31,554 bases of DNA from CAYXDO01 sp964463485 (GTDB taxonomy: Bacteria > Myxococcota > Kuafuiibacteriia > Kuafuiibacteriales > Kuafuiibacteriaceae), in contig CAYXDO010000138.1 in NCBI GenBank assembly GCA_964463485.1, positions 1 through 31,554 on the forward strand, written 5' to 3'. Shown here piece by piece: positions 15,108-24,002 of the stretch. The notes beneath the pieces are model-generated. The model worked only from the letters and a program-made list of their open reading frames with translations, made no database searches and was not told where the DNA came from. The first letter of the stretch is position 1, and each line of letters begins with the position of its first letter. The position numbers and the translations under genes were made by a program.

Positions 15108-16339
15108 CCAAGAACCGGTGGCTCCCCATCTGGAGCTTGCTGCTGAGCGGCTCGGCGCTCGCGGGGACGACGGCAGCGGGCACGAGCTCCGCGAGCGAGT
15201 CGAAGTCGACGCGCCGCTGGATGGTGGTACCCAACGTCGCGTTCGACACCGACGATGGGTTGGGCTTCGGGATTCGTGGGGAGCTAGCCATCGACGAAGA
15301 CGGTTACGAGCCGTATCACACGGGCTGGGTGGTGCATGCGTTTGCCTCAACCCGGGGCTATCATCACCACCGGGTTCGATTCGACCGCGTAGGATTTGGT
15401 CCAGAGCAGCGCCTCCGACTCACGATTCATCTGGCCTGGCGCCAGTGGCTCAACGATGGGTACTGGGGAATCGGAAATCGGACCGCTCGCGAACGGGAGT
15501 ACGTAAAGGACTTCGAAGAGGGGGACCCCGGCCGCAGACGCTATCGATATTCGCTCTTTCAACCGTTCGCACACATGACCCTCCGCGCGCGTATCGACGG
15601 CCCGTGGCTCGCATATGGCGCGCTCACCGGAAAATACTCGATCGTCGAAACCTATCCAGGGTCTTTACTGGCGCTCGAGCGACCCTTCGGGCTCGACGGA
15701 GGTGTGACTGTGCAGCTCCAAGGAGGGCTCCTTTATGACTCCCGAAAGCCCGAGGGGACTCCGACCAGCGGAGTCCTCGCGGAGCTCGGAGCACGGATCG
15801 CGCCGCCGCTCCCAACCGGCGCCGGGACGTTCGGGGGCGTAATGGGTTCGGTCCGGGCCTTTTGGGGCATCACCGACAGGTTGGTCCTCGCCGGACGACT
15901 CATGGGCGAGGTCATGTTCGGCGAAATTCCTTTTTATGAAATGGTCCATTGGGGCGGGCTCTTTCCGGTCACCGGATTCGGCGGCTTCGAGACGATCAGA
16001 GGTCTGTCGTTCGGGCGATTTCGCGCGCCTGGGAAGGCGGTCCTGAATACCGAGCTCCGCCTGTCCGTCTTCGAACACACCCTCGCCGACGAGCCCTTCG
16101 TGTGGCAACTCGTACCCTACGCCGACGCGGGTGTGGTGTTCTTGGGGGACGAGACTCGCCACGGCGGCGGACCCGAGATTCACCCAGGGTTTGGTGGCGG
16201 TCTTCGTGCGATCTGGCAAAGAGACTTCGTCGCGCGTATCGATGCGGGTGCGGGTCTCGACCCGATCGTCGAACCCGACGGGCGCACCACCAACACTTGG
16301 GCTTTTGGATTTTACATCGTCTTCGACCATACCTTCTGA
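15104..16339 (+). CDS. Omp85-type surface-antigen barrel (BamA/TamA C-terminal domain only)
   Basis: A 411-residue protein whose ATG overlaps the stop of the peptidase lipoprotein (ATGA). A signal peptide (WLPIWSLLLSGSALAG) is followed directly by a beta-barrel, with no POTRA domains. The barrel carries the family signature in loop 6, ETIRGLSFGRFRAPGKAVLNTELR, in which RG and RxxGxxxxxxxxE are the conserved parts, and ends WAFGFYIVFDHTF, an aromatic-terminated last strand. Stand-alone Omp85-like barrels are known but their functions vary. The coupling to the M20 lipoprotein suggests they act together, for example a barrel that exports or anchors the peptidase, but nothing in the sequence proves this. 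Confidence 0.8.
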   Translation: MTKNRWLPIWSLLLSGSALAGTTAAGTSSASESKSTRRWMVVPNVAFDTDDGLGFGIRGELAIDEDGYEPYHTGWVVHAFASTRGYHHHRVRFDRVGFGPEQRLRLTIHLAWRQWLNDGYWGIGNRTAREREYVKDFEEGDPGRRRYRYSLFQPFAHMTLRARIDGPWLAYGALTGKYSIVETYPGSLLALERPFGLDGGVTVQLQGGLLYDSRKPEGTPTSGVLAELGARIAPPLPTGAGTFGGVMGSVRAFWGITDRLVLAGRLMGEVMFGEIPFYEMVHWGGLFPVTGFGGFETIRGLSFGRFRAPGKAVLNTELRLSVFEHTLADEPFVWQLVPYADAGVVFLGDETRHGGGPEIHPGFGGGLRAIWQRDFVARIDAGAGLDPIVEPDGRTTNTWAFGFYIVFDHTF

Positions 16340-16393
16340 CGATCGGCGAATTTCGTACCCACCAGGTCCCCGGAAGCTGTATGGTTCGCCGCC

Positions 16394-17002
16394 TTGAGTG
16401 CGTTCGTCCGCGCGATCCGGCGGGTCCGCTATGGCGATCCGGTCGTCGTCGTCTCGGGTCTGCCTCGGTCCGGGACTTCGATGGCGATGCAGATGCTCGC
16501 GGCGGGGGGCTTGTCAGTGGTGACCGATGGCCTCCGGGAGCACAACGAAGACAACCCGAGAGGCTACTTCGAGGACGAGCGGGTCAAAGACCTGGAGAAG
16601 TCAGCCGACCGGTCGTGGCTCGAGAACGCTCGCGGCAAAGGAATCAAAGTCATCTCCTACCTGCTCAAGGAGCTCCCGAGCACGAACAACTACAAAGTCA
16701 TCTTCATGGAGCGCGAGCTCACCGAGGTAGTCAAATCCCAGGCCAAGATGTTGGAGCGGCGAGGGGAGCCCAACGAGACCGCGGACGAACGTATGATCGA
16801 GCTGTACGAGGATCATCTCTTTCGCGTTCGGTGGCTGCTCCGGCATGGGTCGCACTTCGAGAGTCTCGACATTTCATACCAACGAGTGGTGGCCGCGCCG
16901 AAGGAGCAGGCAGAGCGAATCCGGGCGTTCGTCGATCGACCCTTGGATCTCGAGGCCATGGTCAGGGCGGTGGACGGCGAGTTGTACCGGAATCGTAAGT
17001 GA
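16394..17002 (+). CDS. Small sulfotransferase-family protein
   Basis: A 202-residue protein starting at TTG. The 5'-phosphosulfate loop for PAPS is GLPRSGTSMAMQML (from about residue 22), and the 3'-phosphate region is seen in YKVIFMERELTEVVKSQAKM, where the Arg-x-x-x-Glu-Val-x-x-Ser spacing fits the family. Such enzymes transfer sulfate from PAPS to hydroxyl or amine groups of small molecules or sugars; the acceptor is not evident. At about 200 residues it is near the lower end for the family and lacks an obvious late insertion. It follows the barrel gene by 54 bases and could be co-transcribed with it. The start is not decided by a good ribosome site. Confidence 0.75.
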   Translation: MSAFVRAIRRVRYGDPVVVVSGLPRSGTSMAMQMLAAGGLSVVTDGLREHNEDNPRGYFEDERVKDLEKSADRSWLENARGKGIKVISYLLKELPSTNNYKVIFMERELTEVVKSQAKMLERRGEPNETADERMIELYEDHLFRVRWLLRHGSHFESLDISYQRVVAAPKEQAERIRAFVDRPLDLEAMVRAVDGELYRNRK

Positions 17003-17105
17003 GCAGGTGACTCGGACTTCTGGGCTCGCCCGGCCGTGAGCATCGCCGCGACGTCGAGGGTCGACAGGTGTTGACTCCGGCCGACTCGAGGCTCAGGCCT
17101 CGACT
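17003..17105. other. Intergenic stretch before the acyl-CoA dehydrogenase gene
   Basis: About 100 bases, with repeated GTCGAGG and CTCGAGG words (for example CTCGAGGCTCAGGCCTCGAC near 17087-17106) that could form a weak stem. No gene is seen. Confidence 0.35.
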
Positions 17106-18317
17106 GTGACTCCTTCTTTTGCGATCAGCGAGTCCCTCGCCCAGACACTCACTCAGGTTCGTGCGGTGGTGGAGCGCCTTCGGCCCCTCGAACCGCGCTT
17201 CGTGACCGGGTCCTTCCGAGCGCTCGTGCCGGAGCTCGAGGCGATTCGGGCTGAGCTTCGGGAGCGCGGGCTGTTCGCGCCGTGGCTGCAAAGAGGGCTC
17301 GGCGGCATGGGTCTCGATCTCCTCGAGTTCGCTAGGGTCGCCGAGGAGCTCGGACGCAGCCCGCTCGGGCACTACACGTTTCACTGCCAAGCTCCCGACG
17401 TCGGCAACACCGAGCTTCTGATGCAACACGGCACGCCAGAGCAGAAGGAGCGGTACCTCCTGCCGCTCGCGCACGGGCAGATCCGGAGCTGTTTCTCCAT
17501 GACCGAGCCGGAGCTCGCCGGCAGCAACCCGGTCCTGATGAACACGAGCGCCGAGATCGAGGGAGACGAGCTCGTCATCAACGGGCACAAGTGGTTCACG
17601 TCCTCGGCCGAGGGCGCGGCGTTCGCCATCGTCATGGCGGTCACCGATCCGGACGCGCCCGAGTATGCGCGCGCCTCGATGATCATCGTACCCACCGACA
17701 CCAAAGGTTTCAGGCTCGTCCGAAACGTGTCGGTCATGGGGCACTCCGGCGATGATTATCATAGTCACGCGGAGGTCAGGTACGAGGACTGTCGTGTGCC
17801 AACGGCGAATATCCTCGGACCGCGAGGCGCCGGGTTCAAGCTCGCCCAGGACCGGCTGGGTCCCGGCCGTATTCACCACGCGATGCGATGGATTGGGATC
17901 GCCGAGCGCGCTTTCGATCTCATGTGCGAGCGGGCGGCCACGCGCGAGATCTCGAAAGGCCGGCCGCTCGGCACCAAGCAGCTCGTGCAGGCGTTCATCG
18001 CGGACAGCCGAGCGGAGATCGACGCGGCGCGGCTCATGGTGCTGAAAGCGGCCGAAGCCATCGAGCTTCGCGGGGCGGCGTCGGCTCGCGACGAAATCTC
18101 CACGATCAAGTTCTTCGTGGCCAACGTGCTCGGGCAGGTGCTCGATCGGAGTATTCAAGTGCACGGGGCGCTCGGGCTCACCGACGATTTGCCGCTCGCG
18201 TTCTGGTACCGATCCGAGAGGGCGGCGCGGATCTATGACGGACCGGACGAGGTCCACAAGTCCGCGGTGGCGAGGAGAATTCTAAAAAAGAGGTTCGGGA
18301 TCGACGTAAAGGACTGA
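17106..18317 (+). CDS. Acyl-CoA dehydrogenase (ACAD10/11-like)
   Basis: A 403-residue FAD enzyme that removes two hydrogens from the alpha and beta carbons of an acyl-CoA. Visible family parts: the N-terminal helical domain to about residue 120; CFSMTEPELAGSNP, the acyl-CoA/FAD segment; INGHKWFTSSAEGAAFAIVM; MGHSGDDYHSHAEVRYEDCRVP, the beta-domain loop; GRIHHAMRWIGIAERAFD; and VHGALGLTDDLPLAFWYR then RIYDGPDEVHKSAVAR near residue 376. The YDGPDEVH pattern, instead of YEGT, is typical of the ACAD10/11 group and of other distant members, so the chain length of its substrate is not known. Starts at GTG 17106. It is 104 bases after the sulfotransferase gene and converges with the alpha-2-macroglobulin gene with only 16 bases between stops. 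The C-terminal residues resemble a fossil at 11240-11280. Confidence 0.85.
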   Translation: MTPSFAISESLAQTLTQVRAVVERLRPLEPRFVTGSFRALVPELEAIRAELRERGLFAPWLQRGLGGMGLDLLEFARVAEELGRSPLGHYTFHCQAPDVGNTELLMQHGTPEQKERYLLPLAHGQIRSCFSMTEPELAGSNPVLMNTSAEIEGDELVINGHKWFTSSAEGAAFAIVMAVTDPDAPEYARASMIIVPTDTKGFRLVRNVSVMGHSGDDYHSHAEVRYEDCRVPTANILGPRGAGFKLAQDRLGPGRIHHAMRWIGIAERAFDLMCERAATREISKGRPLGTKQLVQAFIADSRAEIDAARLMVLKAAEAIELRGAASARDEISTIKFFVANVLGQVLDRSIQVHGALGLTDDLPLAFWYRSERAARIYDGPDEVHKSAVARRILKKRFGIDVKD

Positions 18318-18333
18318 GTCAGGGGGAAGGGAG

Positions 18334-21300
18334 TCAGGGGGCGATGGAGACTTTGAGCGGGTCGACCCAGACCTTGCGGTCGTCGGTGTAATAGAGGTAC
18401 GCGCGCGACGCCGGGCCGGTGTAGGTTCCCGGGACGACCGCGGTGAGGTCGAGCGGAATCTCTTTTTCCTCGGACGGAGCCATCTGGGAGAGGTACAAGA
18501 TCACCTCTCGCGGCCGAGTCTCGAAGAAGGCGACGACTTTGTTGTCGACGAGATCCTTGAGTTGTTTGGTCTGAGAAGTCAGCCCGCCGGGCAGTCCGAC
18601 GCGCACCATGGTCAGCGGTTGGCCCTGGCTGGTCTTGTTCTTGAGCTTGGCGGTCACTCGCACGGCGTCACCCATCTTGAGCTCCGTTTTGGCGATGGAC
18701 ACGTTCAGGTCGACGACGGTGTCGGGGTGACTGGCCGGTTTGGCGGTCGTGTAGTCGAGGGCCATGGAGTACGGGAGCTCGCCGCCGCCCGTGTGGGTGA
18801 GGACGAGCTCGTTCTGTCCGGGCCGCAGGCTCTTTCCGAAGCCCTCGAGCACGATGGGTTCCTTGCGGCCGGCAGTGTAAGCTTGTTCGGTGACGACCTG
18901 GCCGTTGACGGCGAGGGCGATCGATCCGGACGTCTGGGTCTTGCGAGAGGCCTTTGAGTACTCGGTGAGGGCCTTGAGCGCGAGGACGGTCGCTTGGGTG
19001 CTTCCGAAGTTTCCGTAGCCGCCGCGGTTCTTCACGAGCCAGTCGACGCCGCCTCGAAGCTCGCTCTCGAACCCACCCGCCTCGAGGAGGGTGAGTACCG
19101 CGAGGGCGGTCGTTTCGATGTCGAGGTTCATTCCGGTGCTGTAGGTGATCGAGTGAGTCTTGCCTTTCCAAGCTCCAGTCGAGTCTTGCATCGAGGCGAG
19201 TCGCTTGGCCGCGGTTCGGCCTTTGTCCTTCATGTTTGGGATGTTCAGCAGGGTGCTGGCGGTGAGCGAGAGCAGGTAGGGGTCGTTGGTGCTCATCGCG
19301 GTTTTTTCGGCCGCGCTGATTTCGACTCCTAGGTCGGTCATGCCGGCTTCGGTCATCGAGTAGGTGATGTAGGCGTTGGTGATTTCGGGTGCGGCGCGGC
19401 CGAAGCTGTCGAGGGCGTTCGGGTCGCGTCGGTATCCGCCTTGGCCGTCCCGCTGGGACTTGAGGTACTTGATGGTCCGCTCGAGCATGCCGTCGTCCAC
19501 GTCGTAGACGTTCTTCATGTCCACGAACTCCAACACGCCGTAGGCGGTGAGGGCTTCATGAGCCGGGCTGCGGCCGAACCACTCGTACCCTTTGGCTTGG
19601 CTCTCGAAGGACACGAGTTTTTTGTAGCCGCGATCGAGGACTCCGCCGACTCGTTCGACCAGGTCCGGATCGGCGCTGTCGGTGGACCTGAGGTAATTCA
19701 GGACCATGACGTTCGGATAGTTCGAGCTGCTGGTCTGCTCGAAGCAGCCGTAAGGTTCGCGGACCATGCCTTCGACGCCGGAGAGGAGCGTAGCCACTGG
19801 GCTCGGGTACAGCGTGAGCTTGGCTTCGGCGGTGCCGGGGAGGGCGGCGCCGAGGTCTGCGGAAATGACGATGCGGTCCTTGAGAGTGCCGCTGCGTGAG
19901 TCGCTGACCGGGAAGCCGAGCGGCTCCACGACGACCTCGCGCGTGAATCGATCGCTCAGCCCGCCGGCGTCCGCGGCGAACTCCACCTGGGTGCGACCTT
20001 TGGTGCCGACGACGTCGACCGGGTAGAACACACTCTCGCGGGCGTTGGCGGCGAGGTTGGGCTTCGAGAGTTGTACGGATTTTTCGAGCTTCAGGAGTTG
20101 TCCGAAGTCGGCGGTGAGGTTGACGGGGAGCTCCATCGCCTTCTCGTTGGTGAGTGTGAGCGGGAGGAGCAGCTTGTCGTTCTGGCTGACTTCGAGGGGC
20201 AGCTTGACCGACAGGCTGAAGGGTAGGGAAGACTTCAGGACTTTGTCTCCGCGGCCGAGGAGCCCTCCGCCGGCGCCTTCGGCGACGACGCGGAACGAGG
20301 TGACTGCGTCGGAGAGATAGAAAGTCACCACGGCCTTGCCGGCGGCGCCGGTCTTCACCGAAGGCTCCCAATGAATGGTCTCGCGGAAGTCGGTGCGGGT
20401 TCCGGAGAACGCTCCGTCGTATTTCGGGGCCGGGAACACGCGCACGGGCGCGAGGGCCTGAGCCTCGTCGCGCATCATGGGTTCTTCGGCGAGGTCGAGT
20501 CGGCGCATGGCGCCGCGGTCGGCCTTGGCTTCCCCGGCAACCCGATCGTCATCGATGATGGCGTTGGGCCGCAGGAAGACGGGCTTGATCTCTTCCATCT
20601 CCTTGTCGCCTTCGAACGCCTCGGCCTTGGCCTTCTTCTTTTCGGCGACGACCTCTTTGGCGCGGTGCTCGGCGCCCATCGGACCCTGCGCCGGCATGTC
20701 CTTGGCGAGCTTGTTGTCGGCCGGCTTGTTGTCGGCCATGGGCGCTCGGGCCACTGGCTTTTTGGCGGGCATCGGCGGCGCGACGGCACCCATCGGGGGG
20801 GCGGGTGGCGGTGACGCGGGGACGGCCGGACGCGCCATCGCGGGCCGACCTCGAGCCGGCTGTTGGCGAACGCCGCCTCCCTTACCACCGGCGCGACCGT
20901 CCTCTTCGACGGCTCCGGCGAGCGCTTCCGGCATGGGTTCGGGCTCGGCCGGCGCCGCCGCTTGGGGGGCGGAAGGCAGTCCGGTCGCGGTCGGATCGGG
21001 CATCGGCGGCCGGTTGACTTCGGTCCACTCGAACTTTCGCCAGCCTCGCGTGCCGAGCAGAAAATCCATGGCCATCGCCGACTTTTCCTCGGTTACGTCG
21101 AAGAAGAAATTCGGTTCTTCGACCTCTCCAGGGACCTCGGGCTCGAGCAGGAGCTTGCTCAGCATGTGCCCGGTCTTGTCGTCGGCAAACGAGAGCACGG
21201 TATCGTCGACCACGCTGAGTGCGACATCCGCGGCGACCGGAGCTCCGGAGCCGTCGGTCGTCCGCACGGTGAGCGCGACTTGCTCCCGCGGTGAATACGT

Positions 21301-22785
21301 CGCCGAGTCGCTCGCCACCTCGATCTTGAGGCCCCGGCGCCGATTTCGAAACACGACTCGCTCGGCGAGCGGAGTCAGCTTGTCGTCGAACAAAGTCACC
21401 CGGGCCGCGCCCTGGCCTTTCTTGATCGCCGGATCGGTCGAGGCCAGGTACACGACCGCCTCGCCCCCTTCGGGCACGTCTACCGTCGCCGCGTCGATCA
21501 TCGACTCTCGCAGCAGGCCGGCGACCACCACTCGCCGCCCAGAGGTGCAGCGCACCGAAGCGCGAATCGCGTCCTCCTGCGAGTCGAAGTCATCGAAGGT
21601 CTTGAGCACGCAGCCCTCTTCGCGGGGCACGGGCAGCGGAATTTTTTCCGTGATGCCGACCGGCCGGGTGATTTCGACCTGGTAGGTCCGCCCGGTGTTC
21701 GGTGTGAATTCGAACCGACCGAGCCCGGCATGATAGGTCGCGAATTTCGCCACGGCGCTGCCGTGATCGTCGAGGATCCGGCCTTCGACGTCGGCGGGCT
21801 TGCCGATCGTATTCTTGGCCTCGATGTAGACGCGGCTCGGCAGACCCGTCACGAGCTCTCCGCCCTCCGGAAACACGGAGAGTTGGACTTTCTTGAGTAC
21901 GATCGGGACCCGCTTGGAGACGGACTCGGTGACTCCGCCGTCTTCGATCAGCACGGTCAACAGGCCGTCGCCGCGCTCGATGCGCGAGGGGAGCTGCACT
22001 TTCACCACCGCGCCGCCCTCTGGGTTGGTCTGAACGGTGACCGGAGGCAGATTTTCGCCGTCGAGCACCACGACGCCACGGATCGGATGTTTGCCGAGGG
22101 GCTCGCCGGTGGGTCGGTTGATCTTGACCGTGGCCGAGATTTCGTCACCCGGACCGTAGGCCTTTTTGAGGAACTCCAGTTTTTTCTTGATCCTCGGGGC
22201 TTCGTAGGCATTCACGATGAAGGGTCGCTCGCCGACGACGCCGTCTTGGGCAGTGGCTCGGAGCTTGTACTCACCGCCTTCGACTCCTGCGGGAAGCTCG
22301 AAGTCATTGGTGGCTTGGCCATTTTGCTGCTGAGTGTGCTTTTGCGAGATCACCGCGCCCTTGGGGTTGATGAGCTCCAAGCGCACGCTGGGGTTCGGAG
22401 AGCCTGAGAGGGCCTTGGTCGTGAGGTCCCAGGACTTGACCCAGATCGTCTCACCGGGCTGATAGAGCGGCTTGTCGAGCTGGAGGTGGATTCGTCGCGT
22501 TTGGTGACCGGCGAACCAGGTCGGCACGTTCTTGAGCAGATCCTCGTGGGGTGCTCCTGAAGAAACGCGAGGGGAGGCCGCGGGAGCGGTCTCCGGCAGC
22601 GCGAGCTTCTGTTCCTTTTCGGCGCCGGGCGCTCGATCGACCTGGGCTTGGTCCTTGTTGGCGTCTGGGACCCCCGTCTCGGGGGGCTTGGTCATCGGCT
22701 CGCACGAGAGCAGGGTCGCGAAGGCGAGCGGCGCTCCTTGGAGCAGCCGTAGCCGAATGGGCCGGTTGGTTTTCTTGGGCTTCAT
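18334..22785 (-). CDS. Alpha-2-macroglobulin family lipoprotein with intact thioester
   Basis: A 1483-residue lipoprotein. The frame stays open to 23220, but ATG 22785 has an excellent GGAGGT six bases away and gives a lipobox (FATLLSC, Cys28). Bacterial alpha-2-macroglobulins sit in the periplasm and trap proteases or protect against attack on the cell. After the anchor and a Pro/Ala linker come macroglobulin domains beginning RIHLQLDKPLYQPGETIWVK. From about residue 595 to 790 there is a long Pro/Ala/Met/Lys-rich, probably disordered stretch (near 20415-21000) where the bait region would be expected. The thioester motif is GCFEQ, with Cys1014 and Gln1017, followed by the helical thioester domain (IKYLKSQRDGQGGYRR, RGGVDWLVKNRGGYGNFGST) and a C-terminal beta domain. 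The usual partner pbpC is not next to it; the gene is divergent from an RlmM-like gene. Confidence 0.9.
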   Translation of the reverse strand: MKPKKTNRPIRLRLLQGAPLAFATLLSCEPMTKPPETGVPDANKDQAQVDRAPGAEKEQKLALPETAPAASPRVSSGAPHEDLLKNVPTWFAGHQTRRIHLQLDKPLYQPGETIWVKSWDLTTKALSGSPNPSVRLELINPKGAVISQKHTQQQNGQATNDFELPAGVEGGEYKLRATAQDGVVGERPFIVNAYEAPRIKKKLEFLKKAYGPGDEISATVKINRPTGEPLGKHPIRGVVVLDGENLPPVTVQTNPEGGAVVKVQLPSRIERGDGLLTVLIEDGGVTESVSKRVPIVLKKVQLSVFPEGGELVTGLPSRVYIEAKNTIGKPADVEGRILDDHGSAVAKFATYHAGLGRFEFTPNTGRTYQVEITRPVGITEKIPLPVPREEGCVLKTFDDFDSQEDAIRASVRCTSGRRVVVAGLLRESMIDAATVDVPEGGEAVVYLASTDPAIKKGQGAARVTLFDDKLTPLAERVVFRNRRRGLKIEVASDSATYSPREQVALTVRTTDGSGAPVAADVALSVVDDTVLSFADDKTGHMLSKLLLEPEVPGEVEEPNFFFDVTEEKSAMAMDFLLGTRGWRKFEWTEVNRPPMPDPTATGLPSAPQAAAPAEPEPMPEALAGAVEEDGRAGGKGGGVRQQPARGRPAMARPAVPASPPPAPPMGAVAPPMPAKKPVARAPMADNKPADNKLAKDMPAQGPMGAEHRAKEVVAEKKKAKAEAFEGDKEMEEIKPVFLRPNAIIDDDRVAGEAKADRGAMRRLDLAEEPMMRDEAQALAPVRVFPAPKYDGAFSGTRTDFRETIHWEPSVKTGAAGKAVVTFYLSDAVTSFRVVAEGAGGGLLGRGDKVLKSSLPFSLSVKLPLEVSQNDKLLLPLTLTNEKAMELPVNLTADFGQLLKLEKSVQLSKPNLAANARESVFYPVDVVGTKGRTQVEFAADAGGLSDRFTREVVVEPLGFPVSDSRSGTLKDRIVISADLGAALPGTAEAKLTLYPSPVATLLSGVEGMVREPYGCFEQTSSSNYPNVMVLNYLRSTDSADPDLVERVGGVLDRGYKKLVSFESQAKGYEWFGRSPAHEALTAYGVLEFVDMKNVYDVDDGMLERTIKYLKSQRDGQGGYRRDPNALDSFGRAAPEITNAYITYSMTEAGMTDLGVEISAAEKTAMSTNDPYLLSLTASTLLNIPNMKDKGRTAAKRLASMQDSTGAWKGKTHSITYSTGMNLDIETTALAVLTLLEAGGFESELRGGVDWLVKNRGGYGNFGSTQATVLALKALTEYSKASRKTQTSGSIALAVNGQVVTEQAYTAGRKEPIVLEGFGKSLRPGQNELVLTHTGGGELPYSMALDYTTAKPASHPDTVVDLNVSIAKTELKMGDAVRVTAKLKNKTSQGQPLTMVRVGLPGGLTSQTKQLKDLVDNKVVAFFETRPREVILYLSQMAPSEEKEIPLDLTAVVPGTYTGPASRAYLYYTDDRKVWVDPLKVSIAP

Positions 22786-22791
22786 GGTGAG

Positions 22792-22797
22792 ACCTCC
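22792..22797 (-). promoter_or_regulatory. Strong Shine-Dalgarno GGAGGT for the macroglobulin gene
   Basis: On the minus strand GGAGGT is followed by six bases and ATG 22785. This chooses the lipoprotein start over the longer open frame that reads to 23220, which lacks a signal sequence. Confidence 0.75.
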
Positions 22798-22894
22798 GAG
22801 TGGCTTACCCAACGCCCGAGATGAAGAAAAGGTCTCGACCCGTGAATTTTCCGTGGCAGTCGACTCGGCGGGCGTTTTCTGAACGATTTGGGGC

Positions 22895-23908
22895 ATGGGC
22901 CGACGCGATCGTTTTGCGCCCCGCGGCCCGGCATCGCCCGAGGCTGGGCGAGATTTAGGGCTGGCCGAGGTGGCCGCAGCGCTGAAGAGGCGAGCAAAGG
23001 CTGACGGAGCGATCGACGGGCGCGTTTTCGTCGCGCCCGCAGGCCTGATGTTCGAGGTCCTGGCGCTGACCGATGACCCGATCGTGTTCGAGCCCCTGGT
23101 CCTCTCGAGCACGGCCGAGGCCGCCGTTCCCTGGGCGCAGAACGTGTGGAGGTCACCGGCGATCTTCGAGATCGCTTCCATCTCCGACGCCGCCAAGAAG
23201 CTGCGAGCCGTGCAGCGCAATTGGATCCCGTTTTCGCTGAGTCATCACCGTCGTACTCAGCTGATCTCCGAGGCGTTGCCGCACGTGAGCAGAAAGCCGC
23301 TCTCCTTTCCTTCGCCGCCCCCCGCGGCGCCGCTCGGCGCCTTTGTCCTGCTCGAGCCTGGGTTGGTCTTGGCCTCGTCGGAGACTTCGAGTCCCTTTCC
23401 GAACGGAGAAGTCGCATTCATCGAGGAAAGGGAGGCGCCTCCCAGCCGCGCGTACCTCAAGCTGTGGGAGACTTTCACGCGGCTCGGTCGACGTCCAGGA
23501 CCGGAGGATCGTTGCCTCGACGCGGGGGCCAGCCCCGGAGGGTGGACGTGGGTGCTCGCGACGCTCGGCGCGAGCGTCTTGGCGGTCGATCGGGCCCCTC
23601 TGGATTCGGCCGTGGCTCGCCTTCCGGGGGTGTCTTCTCGAATTGGAGACGCACTCTCCATCGACCCGGCCGAGCGTTCGTACGACTGGGTCGTCTCGGA
23701 TGTGGCCGCGACACCCGAGCGGTTGCTCCCCTGGGTGATGAGTTGGATCGAGTCGGGCGCAGCGAAAAATCTGGTCGTGACTCTCAAATTCAAGGGCGCT
23801 GGCAGCGCGGAGGTCGTTCGTCGGTATCTCGAGCTTCCGGCGGGCTGGCTGTTCCACGGTTTTCACAACAAACACGAGCTGACGTTCGTGTGGCCACGGG
23901 CGGTCTGA
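22895..23908 (+). CDS. RlmM-like SAM-dependent RNA 2'-O-methyltransferase
   Basis: A 337-residue Rossmann-fold methyltransferase of the FtsJ/RlmM type, which methylates a ribose 2'-OH in 23S rRNA in the characterised members. SAM motif I is CLDAGASPGGWTWVLA (residues 207-222). The catalytic K-D-K-E set can be placed at Lys189 in PPSRAYLKLWE, Asp269 in DWVVSDVA, Lys298 or Lys300 in VTLKFKG, and Glu328 in HNKHELT. The first 150 residues, including a THUMP-like or alternative RNA-binding segment, are less typical; compared with E. coli RlmM this protein is somewhat short. It is divergent from the alpha-2-macroglobulin gene with a 109-base spacer. Target nucleotide is not shown by sequence. Confidence 0.8.
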   Translation: MGRRDRFAPRGPASPEAGRDLGLAEVAAALKRRAKADGAIDGRVFVAPAGLMFEVLALTDDPIVFEPLVLSSTAEAAVPWAQNVWRSPAIFEIASISDAAKKLRAVQRNWIPFSLSHHRRTQLISEALPHVSRKPLSFPSPPPAAPLGAFVLLEPGLVLASSETSSPFPNGEVAFIEEREAPPSRAYLKLWETFTRLGRRPGPEDRCLDAGASPGGWTWVLATLGASVLAVDRAPLDSAVARLPGVSSRIGDALSIDPAERSYDWVVSDVAATPERLLPWVMSWIESGAAKNLVVTLKFKGAGSAEVVRRYLELPAGWLFHGFHNKHELTFVWPRAV

Positions 23909-24002
23909 AGTGCACGAACTCAGCGGACGTCGAGGGCCGCGGGCGGCAGTGAGTATGACATTCGACGTGGAGGTCGTTGTTCAGGTCTGATAGCCTCCTC
24001 GT

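Noticed and set aside
22786..23220. A 145-residue N-terminal extension of the macroglobulin
   Set aside because: It overlaps the well-supported RlmM-like gene on the other strand, and the strong Shine-Dalgarno plus lipobox fix the start at 22785.
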